From NCBI GenBank assembly GCA_001940725.1, contig MDVR01000170.1, positions 1 through 13,665 of the forward strand: a stretch of 13,665 nt of DNA, in the 5' to 3' direction. The stretch comes from Candidatus Heimdallarchaeota archaeon LC_2 (lineage in GTDB: Archaea; Asgardarchaeota; Heimdallarchaeia; Heimdallarchaeales; Kariarchaeaceae). The translations under genes were made by a program, and so were the position numbers. Shown piece by piece: positions 1 to 7,029 of this stretch. How positions within the stretch are numbered: position 1 is the stretch's first letter; each line of letters opens with the position of its first letter. The notes below the pieces were generated by a model that saw nothing but the letters and a program-made list of their open reading frames with translations, was not told where the DNA came from and did not search any database.

Positions 1-228
1 AGTGCCTTACAAGCAGTTAAAACCAAGGGTCCACTGCAAGATTTTTTTGAAGGGTTGGTTAAGCGTGGTGTGTTAAAAAGTAAGGCACTGGTGGCTGTTG
101 CAGTAAAGATACTACGTTGTTGTTTTTATATTCTTCGTGATGGTGTGGAATTTGATCCAACCAAACTCCAACGTCGAGATATGGGTAACGTACATAGTCG
201 AATGTTGATTGCACCAATTCAGGTTTGA
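1..228 (+). CDS. IS110-family transposase, C-terminal part (cut by window start)
   Basis: Frame 1 is open from the first base to a TGA at 226-228 and gives 75 residues. The end KGPLQDFFEGLVKRGVLKSK, followed by ALVAVAVKILRCCFYILRDG and EFDP, resembles the C-terminus of IS110/IS116-type transposases (Transposase_20 part), where a basic helix with A-L-V-A-[VA]-A-x-K-[IL]-L is typical. These enzymes are DEDD recombinases, and IS110 members are guided by an element-encoded RNA; neither the catalytic N-terminus nor such an RNA is visible here. The next gene starts 36 bases after the stop, so the element's right end must lie close by. I saw no terminal inverted repeat, which fits IS110. Whether the copy is intact cannot be judged. 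Confidence 0.75.
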   Translation, partial: SALQAVKTKGPLQDFFEGLVKRGVLKSKALVAVAVKILRCCFYILRDGVEFDPTKLQRRDMGNVHSRMLIAPIQV

Positions 229-234
229 GATAGA

Positions 235-242
235 TTCTATAG
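235..242 (+). promoter_or_regulatory. TATA-like box before the small acidic peptide gene
   Basis: TTCTATAG is centred about 25 bases before the ATG at 264, the distance expected for leaderless or near-leaderless archaeal transcription. The match to TTTATATA is only moderate. Confidence 0.3.
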
Positions 243-263
243 ATTCTCAATATTTTAGAGGAG

Positions 264-464
264 ATGAATAAAAATGAATTAAAAACCAGTGAATTGATTC
301 TAACATCTGACGAAATCGATTATGAACTATCACATTCATGGGGGGCAACACATGATGATGGATCAACAAATATCATGAAAACCTCATTGTGTTCATGTAC
401 TAACTGGGATAGTGATGCTTTACTAGAAATTGGGAATTTAGAAGATAGATATGATGATATTTAG
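264..464 (+). CDS. Small acidic peptide with CSC motif, unknown function
   Basis: Encodes 66 residues, strongly acidic, with no membrane segment or signal peptide. The N-terminal half is polar and leader-like (K-N-E-L-K-T-S-E-L-I-L-T-S-D-E-I). The second half has T-S-L-C-S-C-T-N-W near residues 40-48, and the protein ends in a very acidic tail. GAGGAG directly abuts the ATG, too close for normal SD use, but a TATA-like box at 235-242 suits a leaderless start. No other in-frame ATG exists upstream before a stop. The layout (polar leader, then a Cys/Ser/Thr-rich stretch) loosely recalls peptides that are modified after translation, but no modifying enzyme is in the window. It could equally be a small metal-binding or orphan protein left by the neighbouring insertion. 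Not recognised. Confidence 0.45.
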   Translation: MNKNELKTSELILTSDEIDYELSHSWGATHDDGSTNIMKTSLCSCTNWDSDALLEIGNLEDRYDDI

Positions 465-579
465 CAACCGACACAATTAATATATCAATCGAAAATATGG
501 TTCTATAACAATCAAACCCGATTAATCCATATTAATATGCAGTATGATAGAATAATTCATCCAATCAAACTCAGTATCG

Positions 580-590
580 TTTAAATAAAT
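580..590 (+). promoter_or_regulatory. TATA box of the 622 membrane protein gene
   Basis: TTTAAATAAAT is centred 37 bases before the ATG at 622, giving a predicted leader of about 10 bases. The rest of the 157-base gap 465-621 shows no gene. Confidence 0.4.
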
Positions 591-621
591 CTCACTCCTT
601 ATTAATTTAAGGTTTAATTAA

Positions 622-1227
622 ATGGTAGAAAAATCAACAAAGAGATTAATGGTTAGTTCATTGGGGCTTTCGATTATTTCATTGTTGTATCTTATCATAA
701 TAATTGATATACATCAATTCAAACCTGAAGACTGGATTTTTACTGATGAATATACTGTCCGAAACAAAACTTTGTTCATCACACAATACGAAAGCCATTG
801 CCAATATCTGGAGCTATCAAAAATTGGTGTAATATGCATCTTCGCACTACCCGTATTTTTCAGCATTTTATTCCCATTCTTTCAATATTCATTGATTGAA
901 TCTAAAATAAACGCCTTTTTGAAAAATCTTTTGCGGATTTTGTTTTATACGATCCATTTATTTTCCCCTATACTAATTTCATTCTTAGTTTTTTCAAAGG
1001 ATAATAGCACATGGGGGATAAGCACAGTAGCAACCATTACAGAGTTCAGAACAATCGGAATTCTAATTCTGATTTGCATGCTAGGGATGACTCAAATTCA
1101 AAATATAGATAATCCATCCAATAAATTAAATTTATACTATGAAAAATACAGTTTGATCAAGTATATCTCTGCAGCAGTCTATTTAGGGATCATTTTGCAG
1201 CAAAACACTATTGGACTTTGTGCATAA
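622..1227 (+). CDS. Multi-pass membrane protein, unknown function
   Basis: Encodes 201 residues and has about five hydrophobic segments, near residues 11-31, 67-87, 103-124, 143-157 and 182-196. A polar loop of about 35 residues (32-66) between the first two carries an N-K-T sequon. That loop is probably outside, with the basic start V-E-K-S-T-K-R inside. I see no catalytic or transport motif and do not recognise the family. It follows the small acidic peptide on the same strand after 157 bases with its own TATA-like box, so it is probably a separate transcript. It ends 285 bases before the convergent regulator gene. A link to the regulator modules is possible but not shown. Confidence 0.7.
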   Translation: MVEKSTKRLMVSSLGLSIISLLYLIIIIDIHQFKPEDWIFTDEYTVRNKTLFITQYESHCQYLELSKIGVICIFALPVFFSILFPFFQYSLIESKINAFLKNLLRILFYTIHLFSPILISFLVFSKDNSTWGISTVATITEFRTIGILILICMLGMTQIQNIDNPSNKLNLYYEKYSLIKYISAAVYLGIILQQNTIGLCA

Positions 1228-1511
1228 TTTCACATATTTCAAAAGATGGGTTGTTTTTAATTGAGGTCTTAATTACTGTCAATAGGTCTGAATTGCTAAA
1301 ACAGGCATATGTAAAGTCTATAGTTTGAATATCTCATAATCATTTTCTAATGGAATTCCTCTAGTATTTCAATAATTATGTCAAAGCTAACTTAGTGATA
1401 CATTGGTTTTCTGTAGATCGATGGCAAAGAGATGCAAGCAGGAAAATCTAAAGGATACATTCCCCAGTTAGATTTTAGTGAAGTCCTAAATGCCATTATA
1501 TTTTGGATCAA
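1228..1511. other. Convergent intergenic stretch without recognised gene
   Basis: This gap of 284 bases separates the plus-strand membrane protein and the minus-strand regulator. A 45-codon reading frame starting at ATG 1432 runs into the end of the regulator gene on the other strand. It has no promoter, SD site or recognisable product. One GATCGAT site lies near 1417. No hairpin terminator was evident. Confidence 0.4.
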
Positions 1512-1979
1512 TCAATCAACCTTGGTATCAATATCAAACCGTTTTCCAAACTTTTTGATTGTTCTATAATTTTGGATAACAAGTACTGACAAAACCATGA
1601 ACATAAAAATTGAAGATGTGAGTCTATTAATCTTGAACAGCAATCCTGAAATTACAAGAGTGGAGACTAAGAAAGAAAGTTGAAATACTATAATTGGGTA
1701 TAATTCACCTCTAAATAGAAAAAATTGCTGTCGTATTGGAATTTCTACTTTATTGATGCTACGTCCCAAAGAAGTAAGGTAATACCGTTTGTCGTCATCT
1801 ACTTGTTCAACAAGATTCACTTCTACCAACTTTGCTAAATGCCAATGAATAGTACTGGTGTTAGGAACTCCTAAATCCCGTTGTGCTTCACGGATACTGA
1901 TTCCTTGAGGTCTTTGAACGCAATAAAGGAAAATTTCAACAACCATTTGATTATCAAATATTCCGTCGAATTGCCTCAA
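1512..1979 (-). CDS. Membrane-anchored winged-helix regulator (module 1)
   Basis: Encodes 155 residues. Residues about 10-75 are an ArsR/MarR-like winged helix: I-S-I-R-E-A-Q-R-D-L-G-V-P, then the recognition helix T-S-T-I-H-W-H-L-A-K-L-V-E (about 41-53), then the wing R-Y-Y-L-T-S-L-G-R. After a juxtamembrane K-V-E-I-P come two hydrophobic helices (about 95-114 and 121-137) and a basic tail, so both ends should be in the cytoplasm. The predicted role is transcription control from the membrane. It lies 49 bases after the exported partner gene, in the same direction. The start codon is TTG, with AGAGGAGG 12 bases before it; no ATG exists in frame up to the preceding stop. It is closest to the regulators at 3279-3746 and 9741-10229. 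DNA target and signal are unknown. Confidence 0.8.
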   Translation of the reverse strand: MRQFDGIFDNQMVVEIFLYCVQRPQGISIREAQRDLGVPNTSTIHWHLAKLVEVNLVEQVDDDKRYYLTSLGRSINKVEIPIRQQFFLFRGELYPIIVFQLSFLVSTLVISGLLFKINRLTSSIFMFMVLSVLVIQNYRTIKKFGKRFDIDTKVD

Positions 1980-1991
1980 GTAGGATTTTTT

Positions 1992-1999
1992 CCTCCTCT
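1992..1999 (-). promoter_or_regulatory. SD site deciding the TTG start of module 1 regulator
   Basis: The minus strand reads AGAGGAGG, 12 bases before the TTG at 1979-1977. It lies after the stop of the upstream gene (TGA at 2031-2029). Confidence 0.5.
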
Positions 2000-2028
2000 C
2001 TTGCTCAGTGAATTAATTTCAATCACTA

Positions 2029-2880
2029 TCACACACCCAATAAGTATACTAAAAGTTCATTTACTGACTGAGTGAAAGAAACAAAGAATATATCTAAATT
2101 ACCAACATAGTATTGGGCTGGAATATCTTGGCTAGGGTACCACATAATGGAAGGAGTATCACTAGTATCACCATAGTACTTATCAAAATATGATACTCCT
2201 ATGAACAAATCTTGATTTACCAATGTTACATGAATAATTGTTCCATCACTATATACCTGAAGGATTCTTATCTCAAGGTCACCTATATCAATGCTCCTCT
2301 GGTGTAATTGATTGGACATGGTGGCATTGATATTTTGTAATCCCTCTATCAAGCTTATTTCTTTGGTTAATGACTTAGACACATTTTCTAATGGTAATTG
2401 TACTAAAAAAAAACTCAAGAAATCTACTGGTTGATTTGAACGATAAATACTTGTATCCCAACCATTATTGGGGATGTTCCATGCAGAAGTAATCTTGCTC
2501 GTATTAAATTTATAATATGCTTCTTGCGACGATCCATATGCAAATATATCACTGGGACAAGGGTTAGGGTCACAGGATGCTTGAATATCTGAGGATTGAC
2601 CAAGGACGGAAGTAATTCTTCCCACGGATGTGTCAAAAAATAGGAGATTCGCTTGTTGATCAGCCATGGACTGCGATAACGTCAATCCTGAACTGAAGTC
2701 CCATGAATAGTCCTTAGAAGGCACCAAATAATTATACTGATCAGAAGTGGTTTTATTCTCAATAATTGCAGAAACTGCAATACTACTAATCATTAATAAC
2801 AATGCCAATCCTACTCCTCTAAATGTCTGTACTTGTTTTAAACCTGCATTAGGTCCAAAGAATGATTCTTTGATTTTCAT
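2029..2880 (-). CDS. Anchored exported protein, WDFSSGL family (module 1)
   Basis: Encodes 283 residues from the ATG at 2880. A TTG 9 bases upstream is also in frame, but the ATG fits the TATA box at 2911-2918 better. One membrane helix at about residues 22-41 is followed by an outside domain. The motif Y-S-W-D-F-S-S-G-L-T-L lies at 58-68, and C103 and C108 sit in S-C-D-P-N-P-C, probably a disulfide or metal site. Further on come S-L-I-E-G-L, and E-I-R-I-L-Q-V-Y-S-D-G-T-I-I. These blocks recur in 8920-9738 and partly in 3778-4665, so the three are paralogues. Several sequons (N-K-T, N-T-S, N-V-S, N-A-T) suit an outside location. It is cotranscribed with the winged-helix gene that follows. A sensor or ligand-binding partner role is inference; no known domain was recognised. 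Confidence 0.75.
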   Translation of the reverse strand: MKIKESFFGPNAGLKQVQTFRGVGLALLLMISSIAVSAIIENKTTSDQYNYLVPSKDYSWDFSSGLTLSQSMADQQANLLFFDTSVGRITSVLGQSSDIQASCDPNPCPSDIFAYGSSQEAYYKFNTSKITSAWNIPNNGWDTSIYRSNQPVDFLSFFLVQLPLENVSKSLTKEISLIEGLQNINATMSNQLHQRSIDIGDLEIRILQVYSDGTIIHVTLVNQDLFIGVSYFDKYYGDTSDTPSIMWYPSQDIPAQYYVGNLDIFFVSFTQSVNELLVYLLGV

Positions 2881-2910
2881 AATAATCAAGAAGAATTAGA
2901 TGGTCCAACT

Positions 2911-2918
2911 ATATAAAT
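2911..2918 (-). promoter_or_regulatory. TATA box of module 1
   Basis: The minus strand reads TTTATATAG, centred 34 bases before the ATG at 2880. This is almost the same spacing as in the paralogous module at 8920 (about 35 bases). Confidence 0.6.
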
Positions 2919-3017
2919 CCTTCATCGCTTTGGTGAGATTAAAAACGCGTTCAAGCTCTGAACACTGATTTTATTCCATTTTCTTGAATTCAAAAATTTC
3001 GAATATTAATGAATTAT

Positions 3018-3041
3018 GATCGATCTAACTTGTCTCAAGTT
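3018..3041 (-). promoter_or_regulatory. Operator-like dispersed element with AACTTG-TCT-CAAGTT palindrome
   Basis: GATCGATC is followed by a perfect inverted repeat AACTTG-TCT-CAAGTT (3027-3041). The 16 bases ATCTAACTTGTCTCAA recur exactly at 8790-8805. Relatives lie at 12892-12914 and 13337-13357, all noncoding. It is about 150 bases upstream of the module 1 start. An operator for the winged-helix regulators is a plausible reading, which is inference. Confidence 0.45.
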
Positions 3042-3072
3042 TAGCTAATCAATTGATGAAAAAATCGATCCA

Positions 3073-3162
3073 TCGATCTAGTATATCTCGACATCAAATG
3101 AATTTCTATTCTTTCTAGTACTCAGCTCTTTATTCTAGCGTTCATTTGATAAAAATCGGAAA
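3073..3162 (-). repeat. Dispersed repeat, copy A, with 20-base phased CTAGAA boxes
   Basis: On the minus strand the 56 bases 3162-3107 match 12824-12879 at 51 positions, with no gap. CTAGAA boxes start at 3138 and 3118; at 3098 the box is degenerate, and GATCGA starts at 3078. The spacing is 20 bases throughout, about two DNA turns. The similarity continues more weakly to about 3073. Confidence 0.6.
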
Positions 3163-3278
3163 CTTAAATCGATGATCGATTATTTATATACAGTTGATGA
3201 CCGGAAATGATCATCGATCGAAGATAGATCAGGTAATGCCAATTATCCTTTCAAAATTTACTGATCCTTTAGGACCGA

Positions 3279-3746
3279 TCACAGATATTTCTTAAGTTCC
3301 TGAGTGAAATGCAGAAATTCCAGAATTATGATAATGGTTGCAACAACTAGGATAGTGAATACAAAGAAAAAGGCCAACTGATGTGAAATGTAATAAAATC
3401 CAACTGAAAGCAAGATTGAAGCAACAAGAAACCCAATGAGTAGAAATCTTTTCGGTACAAACTCTCCTCTTAATATTAAGATTGGAATTCTATAGGGTAC
3501 TTCAAGATCCCTGAATTCAATTCCCTTCTCGCTAATTTGGTATTGATTAGCATGGTTTTTATCAATCAATCCAATTTCAAGTAATTTTTCGAGATGCCAG
3601 CTGATTGTTGATGTGGATTTTAATTCAACCTTATGCAGCAAATCCCGAATGGAATGGGTTTTGTCTTGGTTTTTTTTGAAAATAAGGAACAATTTAAGTC
3701 TAGTTGAATGTTCGAGCACCTTATCAGTTGATTGATTTTTTGTCAA
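3279..3746 (-). CDS. Membrane-anchored winged-helix regulator (module 2)
   Basis: Encodes 155 residues with the same plan as the module 1 regulator. The winged helix spans about 10-75, with recognition helix K-S-T-S-T-I-S-W-H-L-E-K-L (about 43-55), nearly identical to the regulator at 9741-10229. The wing Y-Q-I-S-E-K-G follows, then juxtamembrane L-E-V-P, two hydrophobic helices (about 101-119 and 123-144) and a short charged tail. It follows the exported partner by 31 bases on the same strand. The start is a TTG with GGAG 11 bases before it (3758-3761). A stronger AGGAGG at 3782-3787 is followed only by a three-codon frame ending in TAA, so it does not define this gene. Predicted to regulate transcription from the membrane; target unknown. 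Confidence 0.8.
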   Translation of the reverse strand: MTKNQSTDKVLEHSTRLKLFLIFKKNQDKTHSIRDLLHKVELKSTSTISWHLEKLLEIGLIDKNHANQYQISEKGIEFRDLEVPYRIPILILRGEFVPKRFLLIGFLVASILLSVGFYYISHQLAFFFVFTILVVATIIIILEFLHFTQELKKYL

Positions 3747-3777
3747 TATTTGTGTTGCTCCAAAGTTACTTATTTCA

Positions 3778-4665
3778 TTAACCTCCTGAAAAATAATTTA
3801 GATAAATTTCTTCCAACACGTTAGGAAAGTTGTTCAAATATTGATCCATTTTATTTGATGAAAATCCATAAAAGAATTTTACCGATTCTTGAATAAAGTC
3901 TATTTCACCTGCCCCAGGTTCATCTCGTTCATTCCATTCAAAGTAAAATCGATCCGATAGTGCATACATGAGCAAGATATTAACGTTTGAAAGGGTTGTC
4001 ACAGAATTCAAATCTGCAAAAGTCAACCTAAAAAAGCTTCCATCATCAAATAGATGCTCTATCACGATAACTGGTGTTCCATCAGGAATTCCGGCAAAAA
4101 AGATATCTTGGAACTCAGAGCTTTTATTTTGTTCTTGAAAGTCTAAAATAAAGGCAAGATCATTAAAAAATGCATTTTGTAATTGAATGAGATCACGGTT
4201 TGATATATATCCATTAAAATCTTGACGATCTTGTGACTGGGATGTCTCAAATTCGGTTCCAGTAACTCTAAATGATGTGATATATGTGTCTTTTACAGCA
4301 TTATCGTATCGTTTAAGTGACCATAAGCTAGAGTAGAAAGCCCCACCACTTGATGTAGGATAGAAATCAGTTAATTGTTCCGAACTTATACTAAAACCAT
4401 CAACTGAGGAACTAAATGACCCAGAACTAATTTGGGTTTCCCTTAAATCAGCAGTTCTAGCAGACATTTGTGAAGACAATGCAAGCGCTGAAGAAAAGTC
4501 CCAATTAAATACTGGGATGCTAATTTGATTTCGAGAATTATTTTCTGACTGATCATTTTCTTTTAACAAATTATTGTATGATAAGAAGACCGCACTCGAA
4601 ATGATAATTGAAATCAAAATACCAATAGTGGCGTATTTGATTGATTCATTAACAAGCATACACAT
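3778..4665 (-). CDS. Anchored exported protein, WDFSSAL family (module 2)
   Basis: Encodes 295 residues. One hydrophobic helix at about 10-30 is followed by a polar linker with an N-N-S sequon and an outside domain beginning F-N-W-D-F-S-S-A-L-A-L-S (53-64), the signature shared with the proteins at 2029-2880 and 8920-9738. A later block V-I-V-I-E-H-L-F-D-D-G-S-F corresponds to R-I-L-x-x-Y-x-[DE]-G in those two. It lacks the Cys pair of its paralogues, so a disulfide is not essential to the fold. A second ATG two codons in (4659) suits the weak TATA-like TATTAAGT at 4683-4690 better, so the true start may be there. It precedes its regulator by 31 bases. The outside sensor role is inferred from context only. 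Confidence 0.72.
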   Translation of the reverse strand: MCMLVNESIKYATIGILISIIISSAVFLSYNNLLKENDQSENNSRNQISIPVFNWDFSSALALSSQMSARTADLRETQISSGSFSSSVDGFSISSEQLTDFYPTSSGGAFYSSLWSLKRYDNAVKDTYITSFRVTGTEFETSQSQDRQDFNGYISNRDLIQLQNAFFNDLAFILDFQEQNKSSEFQDIFFAGIPDGTPVIVIEHLFDDGSFFRLTFADLNSVTTLSNVNILLMYALSDRFYFEWNERDEPGAGEIDFIQESVKFFYGFSSNKMDQYLNNFPNVLEEIYLNYFSGG

Positions 4666-4983
4666 GTATTTTCATGAGTAGTACTTAATACTAGAAATCG
4701 AACAGAGTGAAATTTGTACAAATAATTCAAATGATGATTCTAATAATTTACACAAGAAATAGTATTACTTCCACAATAACATTTGCTCAACAATAGTATC
4801 TAAATCTACCTGCTCACTAATAGTGCTAATTTTGAACTTTATGAATTCCTCGGTTTTTATCGATCTGGGGTGACCTCTCACCGTAACCAACTTTTTGACC
4901 CTCCAAAGACTCACTTTTTCTACGGGAAAAATCTAATTTTTAGGTTGAACTAATAATTAGAACAGATATCAAATTTGATTTTG

Positions 4984-5022
4984 AAAATGGGCGTAAACTA
5001 GGTCGAAAAATGGGTCTAAACT
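4984..5022 (+). repeat. Tandem-like direct repeat AAAATGGG..TAAACT
   Basis: AAAATGGGCGTAAACT (4984-4999) and AAAATGGGTCTAAACT (5007-5022) differ at two positions and are offset by 23 bases. Noncoding and not found elsewhere in the window. Confidence 0.5.
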
Positions 5023-5055
5023 CAGAGTTAGAACAGATCGATCGATTCTCTGAGT
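5020..5055. repeat. Nested inverted repeat, possible cruciform or operator
   Basis: ACTCAGAG (5020-5027) pairs with CTCTGAGT (5048-5055). The 20-base spacer contains the perfect palindrome ATCGATCGAT (5037-5046). This could be a regulator site or a hairpin terminator, but no T run follows, so termination is less likely. Confidence 0.4.
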
Positions 5056-5260
5056 CTGCTCTTTCAATTAAGGACTTGCGTGATTCGAAGCATAAGCAAC
5101 TCCGGTTCTGCGGGTCCTACTACTTGTTTTTGTAATATCTGGGTGACATGTTTTTCAAAATCACTGTCTCAAAAATTGTTAAGTTAGATAATCTATCGAA
5201 GTCTCGAAAGTACTGGATCTATCGATTCGATGATAGAAAAAGTTCCATTTCGAGTTGTTA

Positions 5261-5728
5261 CTATGAAATTTTCAACCTGTTAACCAATTTATAACTTTCT
5301 ATAAAATACAACACTGCTAATATCAATGTAATTGGAAAATAAAATTGAAACCAAACTATATTCGGGGAATCTAATTTCCATAATATTAAACTTACAGCTG
5401 AGAGTGATAATAATATAATGTTGTAAATCATAATTTTCGGTATCCAAAAGGATAGAAACCTTACATATTGTTCAATTATTTGAGATTTGACCTTATCTTT
5501 TTCAACAAAATATTTTCCTTGTGGTGTTTTATCAATCAATCCAATTAAAAACAATTTATTCAAATGGTAATGTGCAGCAGATCGAGAAGAGAAGTCGAAT
5601 ATAGTTTTCACTTCAATTGGCGAATATTGTGTCTTATCCTTGACAAGCAAATAATAAACTCTTAATGTATTATTGTTTAAATTTTCTAATAATTGCTTTT
5701 CCGTTTTCAAATATTTCTTTTCCTCCAT
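5261..5728 (-). CDS. Membrane-anchored winged-helix regulator (module 3)
   Basis: Encodes 155 residues and is the most divergent of the four similar regulators. The winged helix spans about 12-75, with recognition helix S-S-R-S-A-A-H-Y-H-L-N-K-L-F and then G-L-I-D-K and the wing G-K-Y-F-V. The signature H-Y-H-L-x-K-L replaces the W-H-L-E-K-L of the others, so its DNA target may differ. Two hydrophobic helices (about 97-116 and 121-142) end in a basic tail. It follows the propeller-like partner by 14 bases. The ATG at 5728 has no clear SD site. A GGAGG overlapping the first codons lies 11 bases before a TTG at 5710, the spacing seen before the TTG starts of modules 1 and 2, so the true start may be 5710 (149 residues). 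Confidence 0.78.
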   Translation of the reverse strand: MEEKKYLKTEKQLLENLNNNTLRVYYLLVKDKTQYSPIEVKTIFDFSSRSAAHYHLNKLFLIGLIDKTPQGKYFVEKDKVKSQIIEQYVRFLSFWIPKIMIYNIILLSLSAVSLILWKLDSPNIVWFQFYFPITLILAVLYFIESYKLVNRLKIS

Positions 5729-5742
5729 TCTAAATTAGTTTG

Positions 5743-6891
5743 CTATGACAAAATAGACGATTGAATTTCAATAAATGTTATGTCAGATATGGTTATCAGC
5801 ACTAATAGATTTTGCATCCATTCTATATCAACAAATCTTGTTTTCTTGTCGTTTATCTGTAATACAACTCGTTCAATAATAAGATCCGTATAATGTATTA
5901 TTTCTATTTTATTTCTGTTTTCTTCAGTATACCAATGGTTTTGATGGGTTAACAAAGCTAGATATTCCCCATTATTATTGAAATCCATTTTTTGAATTAT
6001 TGAGGTTTCGTCAATAAGTTGACCAGAGCCCAATTTATTAATTTGCATTTTGGAATCAATATCCCAACTTTGAATTTCTTCTTGTTGAGTAATTGAAAGT
6101 ACTAATTCCGGATTAACAGGATGCCATAATAGTTCAGCATAAAATTCCACATCAATTTCAAATTGGGTTTGATCGAGTATATCATAAATTACTAAATATC
6201 TAGGATTGTCGTGGGTGTACGCGATATATCTATTTGATGGATCGACATTAAAATAGTCATTAGTTAGTTGAATTATATCAATGGTTGAGTTTAAGGTATC
6301 TAAATTAATTTTATTTAGGGAATAATTTTGGTCTGTATAGTATAATTCTTTGGATTTATCATTGAATACAATTTCATTAATGGCCGGATTTTTGTTCAAC
6401 GATATCGTAATGAAATCAGTAAATTGATATATATTTTGCCAGTAGTAAATTAGATATTCACCATCAAGTGCTTGCACTGCAATTAAACTGCCTGATGTTG
6501 TAAGTTTAAAATCATAGATTGATCCTTGAATATGATATATTACCGATTTAGTATTCACATCATACATCGTAAGGTGTTTTCTCCCTTCATGTCGAAATAA
6601 TATAGCTAAAATATTTTTATATGATTCAATTTGTTCAAATCCACTTGTACCATCAATATCGTTGGAAACATTTGAATCAACATCAATTATTATGTCATCT
6701 CCTGTCTCAGACGTTATTAAATCAGTAAAATCTAAGTTGATAGTACCATTGCTTGTATCATTGATTGAGTGAGGATTATTTATTGATAGTACGAGTATCA
6801 AATATGAACTAAGTAAAAATATTGAGATAAGAGTGTAAACAACATATTTTCTCTGATTAAATGTAAAAAAAAGCAGCTTGCTGTTTTTCAT
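5743..6891 (-). CDS. Membrane-anchored WD40-like propeller protein (module 3)
   Basis: Encodes 382 residues. A basic start is followed by one helix at about 17-37, then an acidic, sequon-rich linker (N-D-T, N-G-T), then a domain of short repeating strand units: L-I-A-V-Q-A-L-D-G-E-Y-L-I-Y-Y-W (about 136-151), Y-I-A-Y-T-H-D-N-P-R-Y-L-V-I-Y-D, L-V-L-S-I-T-Q-Q-E-E-I-Q-S-W-D-I-D, and Y-L-A-L-L-T-H-Q-N-H-W. This hydrophobic-strand, turn, strand-W/Y-D spacing is typical of WD40-like beta-propellers. It takes the place of the W-D-[FM]-S-S family in this module, 14 bases before the regulator, so it is probably the outside partner for that regulator (inference). It is divergent from 7030-8457 across 138 bases. 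The ligand is unknown; propellers usually bind proteins or glycans. Confidence 0.72.
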   Translation of the reverse strand: MKNSKLLFFTFNQRKYVVYTLISIFLLSSYLILVLSINNPHSINDTSNGTINLDFTDLITSETGDDIIIDVDSNVSNDIDGTSGFEQIESYKNILAILFRHEGRKHLTMYDVNTKSVIYHIQGSIYDFKLTTSGSLIAVQALDGEYLIYYWQNIYQFTDFITISLNKNPAINEIVFNDKSKELYYTDQNYSLNKINLDTLNSTIDIIQLTNDYFNVDPSNRYIAYTHDNPRYLVIYDILDQTQFEIDVEFYAELLWHPVNPELVLSITQQEEIQSWDIDSKMQINKLGSGQLIDETSIIQKMDFNNNGEYLALLTHQNHWYTEENRNKIEIIHYTDLIIERVVLQINDKKTRFVDIEWMQNLLVLITISDITFIEIQSSILS

Positions 6892-6904
6892 AGGAAATAA
6901 TAGA

Positions 6905-6918
6905 TTTATATATATAAA
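6905..6918 (-). promoter_or_regulatory. TATA box of module 3
   Basis: The minus strand reads TTTATATATATAAA, with its 5' edge 27 bases before the ATG at 6891. This fits near-leaderless transcription. It is the strongest TATA match in the window and shares a 138-base divergent gap with the 7030 gene. Confidence 0.65.
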
Positions 6919-6994
6919 AAGAAGTGTTTTTTAACGAGATTTGAGTATGGATGTACGATAGATTTCTGTCAAGAGGACGTTCATTGATGGTTGG

Positions 6995-7003
6995 TTTAAA
7001 ATA
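6995..7003 (+). promoter_or_regulatory. TATA box of the 7030 gene
   Basis: TTTAAAATA is centred 31 bases before the ATG at 7030, suiting a short or absent leader. Confidence 0.45.
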
Positions 7004-7029
7004 GAGAATGTAAGTATTAAATCTTAACT

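Larger units (their letters stand above)
2890..3278. other. Repeat-rich intergenic region upstream of module 1
   Basis: This stretch of 389 bases has no supported gene. It holds a dense cluster of GATCGATC-like sites between 3018 and 3221, the palindrome at 3027-3041, a 56-base repeat shared with 12824-12879, and an isolated TATA-like stretch at 3181-3191. It lies between the end of the module 2 regulator and the start of module 1. Confidence 0.55.
4666..5260. other. Long intergenic region with direct and inverted repeats
   Basis: This stretch of 595 bases has no supported gene. It holds a 16-base direct repeat (4984-4999 and 5007-5022, 2 mismatches), a repeated TTAGAACAGAT (4956-4966 and 5028-5038), an 8-base inverted repeat around ATCGATCGAT (5020-5055), and TGTCTCAA near 5165. 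It separates modules 2 and 3, so it probably carries both the module 3 end and distant control sites for module 2. Confidence 0.45.

Noticed and set aside
59..250. Minus-strand frame opposite the IS110 transposase
   Set aside because: Shadow of the transposase frame, which has family similarity.
1432..1569. Plus-strand frame of 45 codons from ATG
   Set aside because: Runs into the well-supported regulator on the other strand; no promoter and no recognisable product.
1881..2075. Plus-strand frame across the module 1 junction
   Set aside because: Spans the start of one supported gene and the end of another on the opposite strand.
2424..2636. Minus-strand frame inside the module 1 exported protein
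   Set aside because: Alternate frame of a gene with clear paralogues.
3770..3787. AGGAGG followed by ATG before the module 2 regulator
   Set aside because: The ATG frame stops after two codons and is not in frame with the regulator. A one-base change could join them, but there is no long homopolymer to justify it.
4800..4944. Short plus-strand frame in the module 2/3 gap ending R-L-N
   Set aside because: About 42 codons without a start codon; not distinguishable from chance.
5090..5120. tRNA-like string GGTTCTGCGGGTCC
   Set aside because: No acceptor stem, anticodon arm or T-arm partner could be built around it.
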